DNA of 64,000 nucleotides, taken from the NCBI GenBank assembly GCA_038503035.1, contig JAVSML010019006.1, positions 1 through 64,000 of the forward strand. The letters are read 5' to 3'. The notes beneath the pieces are model-generated. The model saw only the letters and a list, made by a program, of their open reading frames with translations, made no database searches and was not told where the DNA came from. Below, one piece after another: positions 34,301-45,352 of the stretch (the first letter of the stretch is position 1; each line of letters opens with the position of its first letter). The DNA comes from Crocodylus rhombifer. Lineage: Eukaryota > Chordata > Crocodylia > Crocodylidae. The position numbers were made by a program, and so were the translations under genes.

Positions 34301-34675
34301 ATACCTGTTGGTAGACTCAGGGCCTTTAGCTTCAGTATTTTGCTTTTCCTCTATCATTTCTGTCACATCCAGCTGTGAGACCCCAGTGGCAAAGGCCCAC
34401 AAAATGCTGCAGTTTGGTTCATGACACATTTTAATTTTGAATTGGGAGAGCACAGATTTTCACAGTAGGTTTCCAGAGTCCCAAGGTGGGAGTGCAGATA
34501 GAGTAGATTTGCTTTTTGTTTTTGAAATCTAGCAATTGAAATTGCTGCTCCTTGGTCTGAACTTCTGTAATGCACCTCACAGACAATCCTGTTTGTGGCT
34601 GGGGCTGCTGTGTCCCTTGCCCTATAGGGAAAGAAATGAGAAACTATGGCAGCATCTTCTCTGTTTTCCTTGCAG
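34301..34675. other. end of intron C-D, no recognised feature
   Basis: Plain intron leading to the exon D acceptor. Confidence 0.5.
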
Positions 34676-34862
34676 GCTGAACTCTGCCCCGGTGAAGGGC
34701 TTCGAAAAAGATGTGGGTGGCAAAACCACTCTGAGAATTACCTACCCTGAAGGAGCCATCCAGAAGATGGAGCAGTACGAGAAGGATTCCCTCTTTGTTC
34801 TGGCTGGTTTCAAGTGGCAAGATTTCAAGTGGCTGAAATACATCGTTTATAAGGAGAAAGTG
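34676..34862 (+). CDS. ST3GAL3: ST3GAL3 internal coding exon D (second half of sialylmotif L)
   Basis: This is the largest coding exon in the window, 187 bases, after acceptor ttttccttgcag and before donor GTG|gtaaga. Its first base completes the arginine codon, followed by 62 residues. LNSAPVKGFEKDVGGKTT and RITYPEG complete sialylmotif L. LFVLAGFKWQDFKWLKY, which follows, is a very conserved ST3GAL3 segment. The exon leaves in phase 0 after YKEKV. A longer reading frame runs in from 34536, but its upstream part is intron: the consensus acceptor and the family alignment both place the exon start at 34676. A read-through of the donor would reach a TGA within about 20 bases. Confidence 0.97.
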
Positions 34863-35215
34863 GTAAGAACATCACTGGAGTGAGGGGAGCGGGGCAGTGG
34901 TAGGGGGTCGGTGTTGTGGCTGAGCCGCAGGGTGAAATGTGAGAAGTGTGCCTGGAGCCGTCCCCTCTCCCCCCTCTCCCACGAGGCTGCCTGCAGAAGC
35001 AGCAGCAAGCTGCAGCTCAGGCAGCGTGGGTCACGGGGTGCACGGTGTTCAGGGAGTTGTTCTCTAGAGCAACAGTGGATATCACTGCTGCTGAAGGGGA
35101 ACATTCACCCCCATTTTTTGTGCTGAAACCCACTTCAGGAGGACAAAAAATTGCTGGTTTCAGTAGCAAAAAAAGGGGGGCAGTTCCCCCCTACCAGGAG
35201 CCAACTCCACTGCTG
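34863..35215. other. start of the 23.5 kb intron D-E, no recognised feature
   Basis: Nothing recognised between the exon D donor and the hAT element. Confidence 0.5.
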
Positions 35216-35223
35216 CTCTAGGG

Positions 35224-35484
35224 CTGCGGTTCTCAAACTTCTTTGTACCAGGACCCATTTGTAAACATCAATGGGCAGTCCTGACCCACTGCCCCCAGCC
35301 CCACCCCCCATGTGTGGGATATGAGGGGCCCAAGCAGCCCCTTGCAGGCTGGAGCTGTGCCAACCTACAAGGGAAGATCCACGGTTTCCCACATTTTTCT
35401 CTTTTAAAGGAGAATCCATTTTTAAAGTTTATTCGCAACCCTTTCACATATTCTTGCAACCCATTTTTGGGTTGAGAAACACTG
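35224..35484 (-). mobile_element. hAT-type non-autonomous DNA transposon, family B, inverse orientation
   Basis: This 261-base element starts ctgcggttctcaaac and ends gttgagaaacactg. Flanking 8-mers ctctaggg (35216-35223) and ctccagag (35485-35492) agree at 6 of 8. Internal pieces mirror the copy at 19374: gtaccaggacccatttgtaa is the reverse complement of its right side, and gttgagaaacac mirrors its left end. It has the same G+C-rich middle and no transposase. Confidence 0.85.
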
Positions 35485-35944
35485 CTCCAGAGAACTATGG
35501 TTTCCAGACCACCTTGCACCCCGTGACGCACATTGCCTGCATGGCTGCAGTGTGCAGCCAGGACATGCAAGCTGAGCAGAGAATAGGGGAGTGAGCTGCC
35601 CCTGCTCCCCACTTCTGGCGCCCTGGGCCCATGTCCACTCCCCTGCTCCACACTACACTGGTGTGAAGATGCCACATCTGCAGCTGCGCAGGGTTATGCC
35701 CATCTCTGCCCGTGCACCTGCATTTAACTGAACTCTTCTTTTTGTACCCTGGACCCAAGTGCCAATGAAAGGGCCTTTCCAGTGCGGCTGAATGGATAAT
35801 GGTTTTTTCCATCCTGGTGCATTCTGGGCTCATACCCAAAATGAGTGTTAAAAACTTACAAATCTTGTGCTATAAACAGAGAGAGAAGCTAATTGCAGAG
35901 CAGTCCCATATGCTGGGTGCCAAGTAGCGTGTTTCATACATTCC

Positions 35945-36150
35945 TACAGCTTAAGGCCAGGGGGACCGTAGTTCATCTGATCCAAACTGCAGTATATCAC
36001 AGGCCATTACATCCCACCCAGTGGCCCTAAACTGAGCCCAAGCATGAACACATATCTTTAGGGAAGGCACCTGGGCTTGAGTTGACACATCAAGCCCTGG
36101 TGAAGCCACCATTTCCCTGGCTACATTTTTTTTCCCCAGTGAATTTTGCT
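35945..36150 (-). repeat. old L3/CR1-type LINE 3' end, minus strand
   Basis: The order ttaaggccagggggaccgta, gttcatctgatccaaactgc, tatcacaggccattacatcc, atatctttagggaaggcacc follows the usual L3-like 3' end in reverse complement. Confidence 0.72.
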
Positions 36151-36769
36151 CATGATTTTCCTCTGCTTTGGCAGCTAGTCCTTCTAGCCAAGCCAAGCCT
36201 GCATATGGGTATCCTACTGCCTGGGGTTCATCTTTAGCTTGGACCAGATGGAAAGTGTCCATCCATGATTGCTGGCCCATAGGCACCCCATGGCTCCCAC
36301 TGCAGGGGCTAATTCATCTTTCTCTGCCATAATGCAGTTGCACATAGCGTTACCACGTGTCACCATCGTGGGAGGAAAGAATTGTCTGCCATTTTTAGAC
36401 ACTCTAATGATGACTCAAGAATGTGTTTATCTTCCTGGAAACCTGCAAATACTTCAGCTGCTTGTTTGGCATCAGGGCACAGAGTCTTCCCTTGTGGTGG
36501 GGAAAGGGCTGAGTTCATGGCTGTGCAGGGGAATCTCTTCTGCTCCCTTCATACCCCTCACACAGAGAAGCCTGCACAATAGCTCTCTGATAGCTTGAGA
36601 AATATTAGCTTGCTTTCTGATCTACAGCAGATGTGGAGACCTCTCTGCTGGTTTGCTGCCTTGTGTGTCTGGAGCGTATGAGGGGATGCTAGCAATTCAG
36701 CATGTGCAATGAGAAAACAGTCTGGGAACAGAGTAACATGCAGCTGCCCTGTAGATGGGCTCACAGTCC
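36151..36769. other. intron D-E, no recognised feature
   Basis: Plain intron; no exon or repeat recognised. Confidence 0.5.
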
Positions 36770-37480
36770 TAGAATTGTAAACAGTGTGGGTTGGGAGGGC
36801 CGTTCAAGAAGTCGCATATAGTCCAACCCCTGGCTTCAAGCAGGACCAGCCCCAACTACATCATCCCAGCCAAGGTTTTGTTGAGCTAGGACTTAAAAAC
36901 CTCCAAGGATGGAGAGTCCACCACCTCTCTAGGTAACCTGTTCCAGTGCTTTACCACCCTCCTAGTGAAAGAGATTTTCCTAAGATCCAACCTCAACTTC
37001 CCTTGCTGCAGCATGAGCCCATTGCTCCTTGTCCTATCATCTGCCCCCACTGAGAGCAGTCCAGCTCTGTCCTCTTTGCAGCTCCCCTGCAGGGAGGTGA
37101 AGGCTGCTATTTGATCCCCCTCTGTCTTCTCTTCTCTGGACTAAATTAGCCCAGTTCCCTCAGCCTCTCCTCACCAGTCCTGTCCCCCAGCCCCCAAACC
37201 ATTTCTGTTGCCCTCCACTGGACTCTCTCCAATGTGTCCAGATCCTTTCTATAGGGGGGGCCACAGCTGGACACAGGACTCCAGATGTGGCCTTCAGAGT
37301 GCTGAACAGAGGGGAAGAATCACTGCCCTCCATGTGCTGGCACCGCTCCTGCCCATGCAGCTCAGGATGCCATTTGCTTTCTTGGCACCAAGGGCACACA
37401 GCTGGCTCCTGTTCAGCTCCGTGTCCCTTGTCCCCCTCAAGTCGTTTTCTGCAGAGTCCATGGTCCAGCTTTGACTTAGC
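36770..37480 (-). mobile_element. CR1 LINE 3' part, middle-aged subfamily, minus strand
   Basis: The 3' end begins at about 36770 with a diverged signature (gggttgggagggccgttcaa, agtccaacccctggcttcaa). It then runs back through the ORF2 C-terminus: ttgctgcagcatgagcccat is a hallmark of this subfamily, and ctggacacaggactccagat lies in the region encoding the QLESCVQ-type segment. It is truncated near 37480. Stops and shifts break it. The copy at 62823-63660 is a close relative in the same orientation. Confidence 0.88.
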
Positions 37481-39399
37481 TCATGCTCTCAGCTTTATTT
37501 AGTTCAAGGGTACTGTGTGAATGATGGTGACGATATGCCTGAGAGTGGGGTTGAATGGACTCTGAAAACTGGAAAGGTACAGTCAGAACTAATCCTCTCA
37601 CGTTCCCTTTGTGTTGCTTGTATCACACTCTTGTCCCTGCCACCGGACAAGAGTCTGGGGTTACACAGCAGAGCCTAATATTACTCTTCAGCCAGAGCAC
37701 GTTAGTAGGAGCTCCCAGCATATAGTAGGAATCCAAAAGGGAGAATAACACACTTGGGAAGAGGTGAAATGGCCCTTGCTGCCCTGCCACAGCGCAGCAC
37801 GGTGACCAGCCTGGCAGGACAAGCTTGGCATGGGGTTGAGGGTGTCGGGTTCAGCGTTTTTTCTGCAGAATGCTTCAGGGCTGGTCCTGGCAGCCTGCAG
37901 AGGGGAACGGTCCAAGAGCTGGCACTGGGTGGAGGAGGAGGTCTGCTGTGGTGGGGATGACCTTTCTTGAATGACAGAGCCGGCAGCGTGGAAGGAGCGG
38001 AGAGTCCTAACCTGCAGCACAGAAGAGTGGCACCTGGATCCATTCCAGGAGGCCTGTGCCTGGCCTGTCTGAGCAATGCTGCCCATCAGCAGTCTCGTTT
38101 GTACACTCCTCTCCGGACTAGCACCAGCATCCTGCCCCTCTGCCGGGTGCTCCACCCAACCGCCCTGCCCAGGGGAGAGCCGTGGCTTCGTTCAAGGAGC
38201 TGATCTCTTGCTGCTGGCACCAGCTGAGCCACTGAGTGTGTGGGGGGATGGAGGATGTATTCAGGGAGGGGGAGAGACCTGGGATGCAGAGAAGTGTCTC
38301 ATCAAGTTCAGTAGTGACCTTTCTCAATCCTGATTTTTCCCTGACTTCCTCTGGAACGTGGGATCTATTTGAGTGCATTTCAAGAGATGTGGCCTTTCCC
38401 CTGGGCTGTCACCTGGGACACCAGCTGTTCTTCCCTCTGTTCGTTTCTTTTGTTTGGGAGAAGCTTGCAGGAACGGGAACATTGTCTGTCACCGTTGCTT
38501 AACACCTTTACCTGAGGTCCCGTCACCCCGGCAGCAAGCCAGGGTGTCGTGAGCAAGATGCTGTGCTTGGAAGCAGAGCTGTGGGCATTGAGCCCTGGCT
38601 CAGATGAAACGTCCCACCACAAAACAGAGGTGCTGTAGAAGTGCATGTGTCCTTAAGTAAAGTGGGCCGAGATATTCGCACCCTGATGGGGAGCGTGTGT
38701 AGGAGTTGGAAACTGCCTGGACGTGACCCAAATTCAGTTTGTTCTTGAGACATCACTGGCTCTGCGGCAGGCGGTGGGACTAAGCTGCCCTGCACCTGCC
38801 ATGAGCCTGGCCATGGGCCTCTTGCCGAGTGATCTCACCGGCCTTGCAAAGTCAAATGGCGTTGGTCTGGAAAAGGAGCAGGTGGAAGCTGATAAGAGGT
38901 TCATTGCTAGGGTCAATGGGCTCTCCCTGCGGCTGAGAGGGATTCGCTTAATTTTGTTTGCTCTTTGGCAGCACTCGTGATCTAGTGGGAGGGGCAAGCA
39001 ACATGTGCCGCTTGGAAGGGGAAGGTTTCCAACTATAATAAGGAGAAAAATCAGGGTGGTGCAGGAAGGGGAGCACCTGAGGTGTGTGGTACAACAGTTT
39101 GCTGGAGATCTGCCGAAAGTCTAAGCGACTTAGGTGAGGTCGTGGGTGGACACAGGACCTGTTACAGTAGATACTAAACAGAAATGTGGAAAGCCTCGCT
39201 GGAGCCTAATCGGGACTGAACTAGGAATATCTGGAAGTTCAGTTCACAAGAAAAGAGATTCAAGTTTTAATCTGCCATGGGTCATCCATCCAGAATATCG
39301 AGGGCAGAGAGAAGCAGGTGTTTAAACAGAGCAAGGCTGAAGAGTTTAGCCAGAAACACGTTTGTGAAACTTAGGAGCTCTTTAACAAAAGTTTCACTA
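37481..39399. other. intron D-E, no recognised feature
   Basis: Plain intron. The last few hundred bases (from about 39080) may already belong to the ancient LINE that follows, but residue-level support starts later. Confidence 0.45.
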
Positions 39400-39789
39400 G
39401 AGGCCCAAAATATCAGGATCCCATCATCAAACAAGAGGACAGCTTTGGCTACAAGCCCATCGTGGTCCAGTGAAGGCTGGAATTGGAAATAAAGGGCAAA
39501 CGGGACAGAAGGGAGCTACACGATCGACATCAGTGAGAAGCTCCAACATGTAGAAAACTGATGAGGAAAACAACATCTGGGAAGAGTCTGTGGCTGGCAG
39601 GACCAAGGACTGCAAGAGGAGCTCTTTTCCAAGTCTATTAGAGACAAAAGAGCTTAGGGATGGGATAGGCCAGCTCCTAGATGGAGGTGGTAAAACTGAT
39701 AACAGTGATGGGGACAAGGCAGAAGCATTCAACAACTGCTGTCATCCTGCATTTGGAAAAGAGGAAGAGGATGTGCTGCGAGCCGCGTG
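39400..39789 (+). repeat. ancient LINE ORF2 remnant, left half (interrupted by a CR1 insertion)
   Basis: The frame at about 39635-39790 reads ETKELRDGIGQLLDGGGK, then DGDKAEAFNNC, the linker before the reverse transcriptase in CR1/L3-type ORF2 proteins (usual form IGPLL..DG…DKAE.FN.FFASVF). It breaks off at about 39789 and resumes at about 40043 after a minus-strand insertion. Confidence 0.7.
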
Positions 39790-40042
39790 AGAGTGAGAGA
39801 ATCCCAGGGAAGTGGGGCTGGAAGGGAGCTCAAGAGGTCACATCCAGTACAACCCCCAGCTCGAGGCAGGATCAGCCATATCCAAACCATCCGTACAGGT
39901 GCTTGTCTACCTTATGCCCAAAATTCCCCAATCAGCCCTGTCACACAATTACAAGGCGTGTTACCAGTAAAACCCAAGAGCACCTGCACCTGCCCCAGGT
40001 GAGGCAGGGGACAGTGCTGTGCTTCCCACCTCTTTGGTGACC
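39790..40042 (-). repeat. CR1-type LINE 3' end inserted into the ancient LINE, minus strand
   Basis: The string gtggggctggaagggagctc followed by catccagtacaacccccagc is a CR1 3' end in reverse orientation. It lies between two parts of a plus-strand LINE frame. Its right boundary is set only by where the host LINE resumes, so the end is approximate. Confidence 0.7.
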
Positions 40043-40420
40043 CGGGAGGATGATGAACAGCATCTATGAGGGATAAACATTTTAAAATCAGCAGGCCCTG
40101 ATCATTCGCAGCCCAGAGTCCTAAGAGAGTTGGGTACGGCGTCCTCTGGCATATCACTTTTAATCAGTCCTGGAGTCCATGGGAGCCATTGGGGAAGCAC
40201 GTGCCAGAATTGCAGGAGGGTGGGAAGGGACCCAGCTAGTGGTCAGTGGCTCAGCCTGCCATCAGTCCTAGGCAAAATAGTGGAAAAGGAAGTGGGAAAG
40301 CTGCACACCCGTTGGACCGGTAAAGAAATAGCTCTGCAAACAGGAGAACGATTGTTTGCAGAGAGAAAACACTTCCTGGAATAAATGGACCAATCCATTT
40401 GTGAGCCTGGGAGCGGGTTA
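40043..40420 (+). repeat. ancient LINE ORF2 remnant, right half
   Basis: The reading resumes with a KHFKISRP segment (40075-40100), then LRELGTASSG and ISLLISPGVHGSHWG (the VLREL…QSWESGEVP region), a PELQEGGKGP segment, and LGKIVEKEVGK (the SLTSV.GKI.EK region) near 40270. This is the normal order of a CR1/L3 reverse transcriptase N-terminus and continues the frame left at 39789. Several frameshifts and stops are present. Confidence 0.72.
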
Positions 40421-43229
40421 GTCTCCAGGAAGTGGCATCAGAAGCAATTCTCGATGGTCCTTTGCATATGAGCACATGTAGGTGAAGCAGCCAAAGTGGG
40501 GCAAAGGGTTTGCTGGAAATAGGCAGCTTCTTGGCTCCCTTCTCTCACAGTAATAACCCTGCTGCCACTTCCCCTTGTGATTCGAGCCTGTGCCAAAAGG
40601 AGCAGTTTGTGGAGCCAAGCGCCCGAGGCAGTGGGGAGCTCTGGTAGTGAAAGTTGGGAGGTGAGCAATCACCTGCCTGCAAGTGAGGCCACGTTTGGAT
40701 GTTTGCCTTCAGCTCGGGCACGCTGGTCTGACACGTCGCTCTCCGCAGCGGTGATGTCAGAGGGGAGCTGGGTGCAGCCGCTTCCCCAGGGCGGGCAGGG
40801 CTTCGACTTGCCATCCAGCGCTGCAACTCTCCACATTTGGTAACAGTCCCGTGACGGTTCACGCGTGCCGCTCTCCTTGGAACTGAAAAGCTCCCTCCCG
40901 CCATATCTGGGTACCGAAGACTTTGGGCACTGGCGGCAGAGAGGGACGTGGTCTCTTCTCTCCCGTACGGGTGGGATTTACACTTCAGAGCCATGCTCTG
41001 GTCTCAGTGCCTGGTCACAGCCCTGCCTGACTGCTGAGCGCAGGACTTGGCCCAGCCAAAGCGAAAACCTTGGCTGTCGACCAAGCCCTGCTTATAGAGG
41101 CTCTCGCCTGCCTTTGTTTCGTGGCCCTGCCTTGCTACCTGCTTTCCTGCCTCTTCCTACACTGAGGCTTTCTGATCCCAGAAGAGCAGCCAGGTCTGCT
41201 GGGACATTTGTGTTGTCTCTGGGGGAACCACCTGGGGCTTGTCTATACAAGGAAGTTAGGTAGCAGGAAGCCGGGGCGGGAGTTGCAGCACGCTGCTTGG
41301 CGCTCGGTCTGGTGTGCTGGCCTACAAGGTGACTTGCCCCTCTTTGGCAGGGGAGTCACTCGCCTCACACTTGGTCACAAGGACTGTCCACGTGGGCCCC
41401 TACCTACAGCTTCCTGACTTCCCTTTCTCGTGAGCCCCCCATCTGGCCCGAAGGAACCGCTCGTGCTTTCGGGTTAAAAGACATTTCTTGCCCTGCACTG
41501 AAGAGGAAATAGCCTTTTTGCAGACCTAGAGAGTGAGTCAGTGCCCGCAGTGTGAAGAACAGGGAGGGAAAGCCCCAGGGCTTAGCTCTGACCCCCTCCA
41601 GGAGCTGATATGCATGAGAAGCCAGTCTGGAAAGGCCCATTTGCTCCTTCCCCTGCCTGCCCCTCTCACATCACCAGGCATTTACCTGCATTTGTGCCAG
41701 CAAGTGGGGAACAAATGCTGCTGCACCAGGAGATCTCCTCGGAAAGTCTGTGCCATCTCGGGCCCAGGAAAAGCAGCCAGCTCCTGCTGACACAGGAGAA
41801 AGGCCTGCCTTGTCACATGCGGGCATTCGGGATGTTGGGAGCAATCAGATACAGTGATGGGGCCCAGAGAGGAGCCTAGACAGACAAGGGACCCAGCTTC
41901 CAGCGTGTGCCTCTGTGAGTCACTGTGGCCAGGTCCCCAAGGGAAGGAGGGTTTTGCATGGAAAGCACAAGGGAGCTTGCCTTCAGCTCATACCTGCAGC
42001 CAGCAGCACAGTGTGAATATACCTCGGTGCAGCTGTATTCATAACTACACTGGTTCCCACACTCCTGGGAACCCCCGAGATGCTGACGTGAGGTGGACTG
42101 TGCTCCTTCCTCCGTGGATCCTTACAGCAGCCTGCCGGAGAGAGGACTGCCAGCCTAACCGCTGCGGCCTTGCTCAGCCTCTGGCAGTGGTGTACCTGAG
42201 GCTGCAAAGGCAGATAAAGAAAAGCTGAATAATTGTGATGATCAGACACGAAAGGACCTGAGGACCATGGAGTCCTGAACCACGGGTGATCCCTACACCT
42301 GCAGGAACTTGGGGGTTAACAGTCATAATAGCAACCAGGTTCTTCAGATTCAACTTCCGTATTGGTGTTTGTCCATCCTTTCCAGCTGCTGTCCCCACAT
42401 TGCTTCCTCTCACCTGCCTCCACCTGGATCAGATGCTGAGCTCTCTCACTGGTAGGGTGAGAAAGGTTTACAAGGTTCACTTGCCCTTGCTGCTCTGGAA
42501 TTCCCCGTCCTTCTCGCTGGCTGCGAACAGCTCTTCCTTTCAACAATCGTAGATGCTGCCATTCCCACTCCTTCCTTTATGCCTTCTGCCCACAGCTCCA
42601 GGTACCTCAGCTGCTGTTTTCTAGAGTAAAGCCTTTTGGCAACAGTCTCTGGAAGGTGAGACGACTGCAGCCACACCTCACCCCTCCTCTGCCTGGAGTC
42701 CTCCGTGACGCTCGCCACCCTGACAGCATCCCTGCACGCATCCCTCTCAGAGCTTCTCTTGTTTCTCGCTCCTAAGTCCAAAGAGAGGGATCTTCACCCA
42801 TTAATCTGACAGGCTACAGATTGTGTTCACAGGCCTGTCCTCCTTTGGAGCAGCCAGGGAAGGTAAGAGGTGCCAACAGAGCCAGCGCAGCTGTGTGGTG
42901 AGAGCGATGGGAGGTGCTTATGCTGTTTCTCTTTGCTTCAGCATTGCTCAGGCATTGGAGATGTGAAGAACCTCATGGGCACTGTTCCAGGTCTCATTGT
43001 AGGTGGTGAGTCCAGGTGGGCAGGGAACTGGAACAAACACAGCCTGAGACATTTTGGAGCTCTGCGCAGGAGTTAACCAGGCACCTCCCACCAATTCCAG
43101 TGAAAAATCAAGCCACTGAAACTGGACCAGGAAGAGGCCACTTGGATTCCCTTTGGCCCTTCCTGCCAGAGGATAAGGCTGCATTGTTCCTTACAGTCTC
43201 CTCTAGTAGGGGGAATATAACAGAAAGGA
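40421..43229. other. intron D-E, no recognised feature
   Basis: About 2.8 kb of ordinary intron without recognised elements. Confidence 0.5.
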
Positions 43230-43605
43230 GGAGGAAGGTGTGGGCGGTGGATATAGAGTTAACGTGGCTGTTGTGGAGATGACTGGGTTTAGGTATCCGA
43301 GTTTCAGAAAGGATGCTGACAACTTGGAAAGAGCTCAGAAAAGAGTGACAAGAATGATTGGCAGGCTGGAAAGCCTGCCTGGAAAAGAGAGGTTGAAGTA
43401 CAGGCTGCTTATCTGGAGAAAGGTGGATGAAGTCCAGTAAGGACCTGCACCAGGAGGCTGCTGGGAGGGCTCTGCGTTTTGCAGTAAGCCAGAGCTGCAT
43501 CTGGATGCAATCAGAATGAAGTGAAGGCAGCACCTTTTTAGCAGTGAGGGCAACGAGCTGCTTGAAGAGATGCCCCAGGATGCATGGATTCACTGTCACG
43601 TGAAG
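43230..43605 (+). repeat. ancient LINE ORF2 C-terminal remnant
   Basis: Within the frame 43240-43440 the stretch DNLERAQKRVTRMIGRLESL and PGKERLKY is the LERVQRRATRMI-type region near the C-terminus of CR1/L3 ORF2, as in the young copies here. The rest is decayed. Confidence 0.72.
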
Positions 43606-44549
43606 TGTTTACATCAAGCTCACGTGCTTTTCTAGCGCAGGTGCCTAGTCCGGGCTGCGGGCAGGACTTGGTGGCCAGGCTCTTGCCTGCATGCTGCACA
43701 ACAGCCTCTGGCCTTTTCAGCCTTGTTGCAAAAATGCAACGAGCTCTGAAGGGAGGAAGCTGCCATTAGACAAATGGAGCCTGGAAGGAAGATGCACGTT
43801 CCTGAGTGAGGGTGCTGTAGGCGTTGGGAGGGTATCGGGGAGGGGCTGGACTCAGCCTCACTCGAACTCTTCAAGGTGAGATCAGGTATCTCTGAACAAT
43901 GTGATTTAAGTCAGCTGCTGAGAGAAGTCCCACAGCCTGTGTGCACGGGGGTCAGGCTGTACATTTGGGGCTGTCCTTTCTGGCTTTGGAAGCTGTGCCT
44001 GTGCATGCCCCTTGTTCGTTCTCTTCCTGTGTCACAGGTGGCAGGTTTCTGCATTGGTGCAGCAGGTTCTGTATTACGTGCAGCTCAGTAGTATGACCCA
44101 AATAATCAAATTCCAGGCTTCGGCCAGGTGCCTACGAGGGCCAGAAGGAATTTTAACCTAGATGCACAGCTGGGCAGGATAAAATCCAGTATGGATTTTT
44201 TTCTTACTCTAAAGTGTCAGTGAGTGGCCTTGGCTGGAGCCGGGGCTCTGGCTGGGCAAGCCAGGCTCCTGGGTGGTGCACAGAGTCCTCTCTTGCGTGC
44301 CCAGCTTGTAGACATGCCAGGACCAAACTGCGAGGCTTAGCATTTGGAGATACCGCCACATGACATAGTCATGGATTTTCCTGACTTTCTTCTGCAGCAC
44401 GAGGCCTGGGCATATCTCACCTTGTCCTTTCCATCACCACAGGGCCCTGGCATTGCTGGCACTTTGGTCCCTCTCACAGCACACCACCGTCTTGTTGTCT
44501 AACCCAGGTTCTGGGCTCAACACCGGCATGCTGCCTCGACACAAAGCCG
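43606..44549. other. intron D-E, no recognised feature
   Basis: Plain intron. Confidence 0.5.
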
Positions 44550-44615
44550 TGCGGGGAGTTGGACAAGATGTGACCTCCTGAGGTCCCTTCCAACCCTCAT
44601 TGTCTATGGTTCTGC
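44550..44615 (+). repeat. CR1-type LINE 3' end fragment
   Basis: The string gttggacaagatgtgacctc followed by ctgaggtcccttccaaccct and a tctatggttctg tail is a CR1 3' end, about 65 bases. Confidence 0.75.
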
Positions 44616-44661
44616 ATTGGTAAAATGCAGCATCCTGGGTCACACAGAAGTTTGTCTAGAT

Positions 44662-44957
44662 CAGTGATTCTTAAGCAGGGTGCCAGTGATTCTTAAGCTG
44701 GGGCACCTTCAGATCCTTTCCAGGGTGCCACGCACTGTTAGCACTGTGAACCATGCAGACACGGCTCACAAGAGAAACCCAGAGATGGCAAAGAGGAATC
44801 CAGATGTTGAACCATCCTGCTCTGCCATGGGCGTGCTGAGTTCTGTGCAGTGGAGGAACTGCTTTGGTATCTGTCTGTAGACAACACACTATGAGTGCAA
44901 ACTGTGAGCTGGCGTTTTCCAAGAGGGCCCTTGAGTCTAACAGCTTGGGAATCGCTG
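44662..44957 (+). mobile_element. hAT-type non-autonomous DNA transposon, family A
   Basis: This 296-base element starts cagtgattcttaag and ends gggaatcgctg. Flanking 8-mers gtctagat (44654-44661) and gcctagat (44958-44965) agree at 7 of 8. The cagtgattcttaagc start is repeated once just inside (44685 region: ccagtgattcttaagctggg), a small terminal duplication. Internal matches to 11577 and 56435 include ccttcagatcctttccaggg and gaaacccagagatggcaaag. No transposase is present. Confidence 0.87.
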
Positions 44958-45154
44958 GCCTAGATGAGCTAAAGATCTCAAGCCCTGTGAGATTACAAAA
45001 GTGTGTTATGTGTCCCAAGCGCGGGGTCTCTGGGGACCCCAAGGGGGGCTAATTCACGGGCAAGAAGAAATTCCAAAGATGTCCCTGTAGGTTGGCATCC
45101 GCCATTGTGGTGCTGAGCGACGCTGCTTCGGCTGCCTGCTTGGCCCGAGTGCCC

Positions 45155-45352
45155 CTCAGAGCCAGCTTCTGGGGGGAGCTCTTCCCAAGAGAAGCAGTGC
45201 AGGCCCCTACCCTGGGGGTGTTTAAGAGGTGGTTGGATGAACACCTTGCTGGAGTCGTTTGACCCCAGTACTCTTTCCTGCCAAGGCAGGGGGTCGGACT
45301 CGATGATCTGTTCAGGTCCCTTCCGACCCGAGAAACTATGAAACTATGAAGC
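45155..45352 (+). repeat. CR1-type LINE 3' end
   Basis: A C-terminal ORF2 remnant (gtgtttaagaggtggttgga, gaacaccttgctggagtcgt) leads to the stop and 3' UTR (ggcagggggtcggactcgat, gatctgttcaggtccc) and the tail aaactatgaaactatgaagc. It is about 200 bases and 5'-truncated. Confidence 0.85.
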
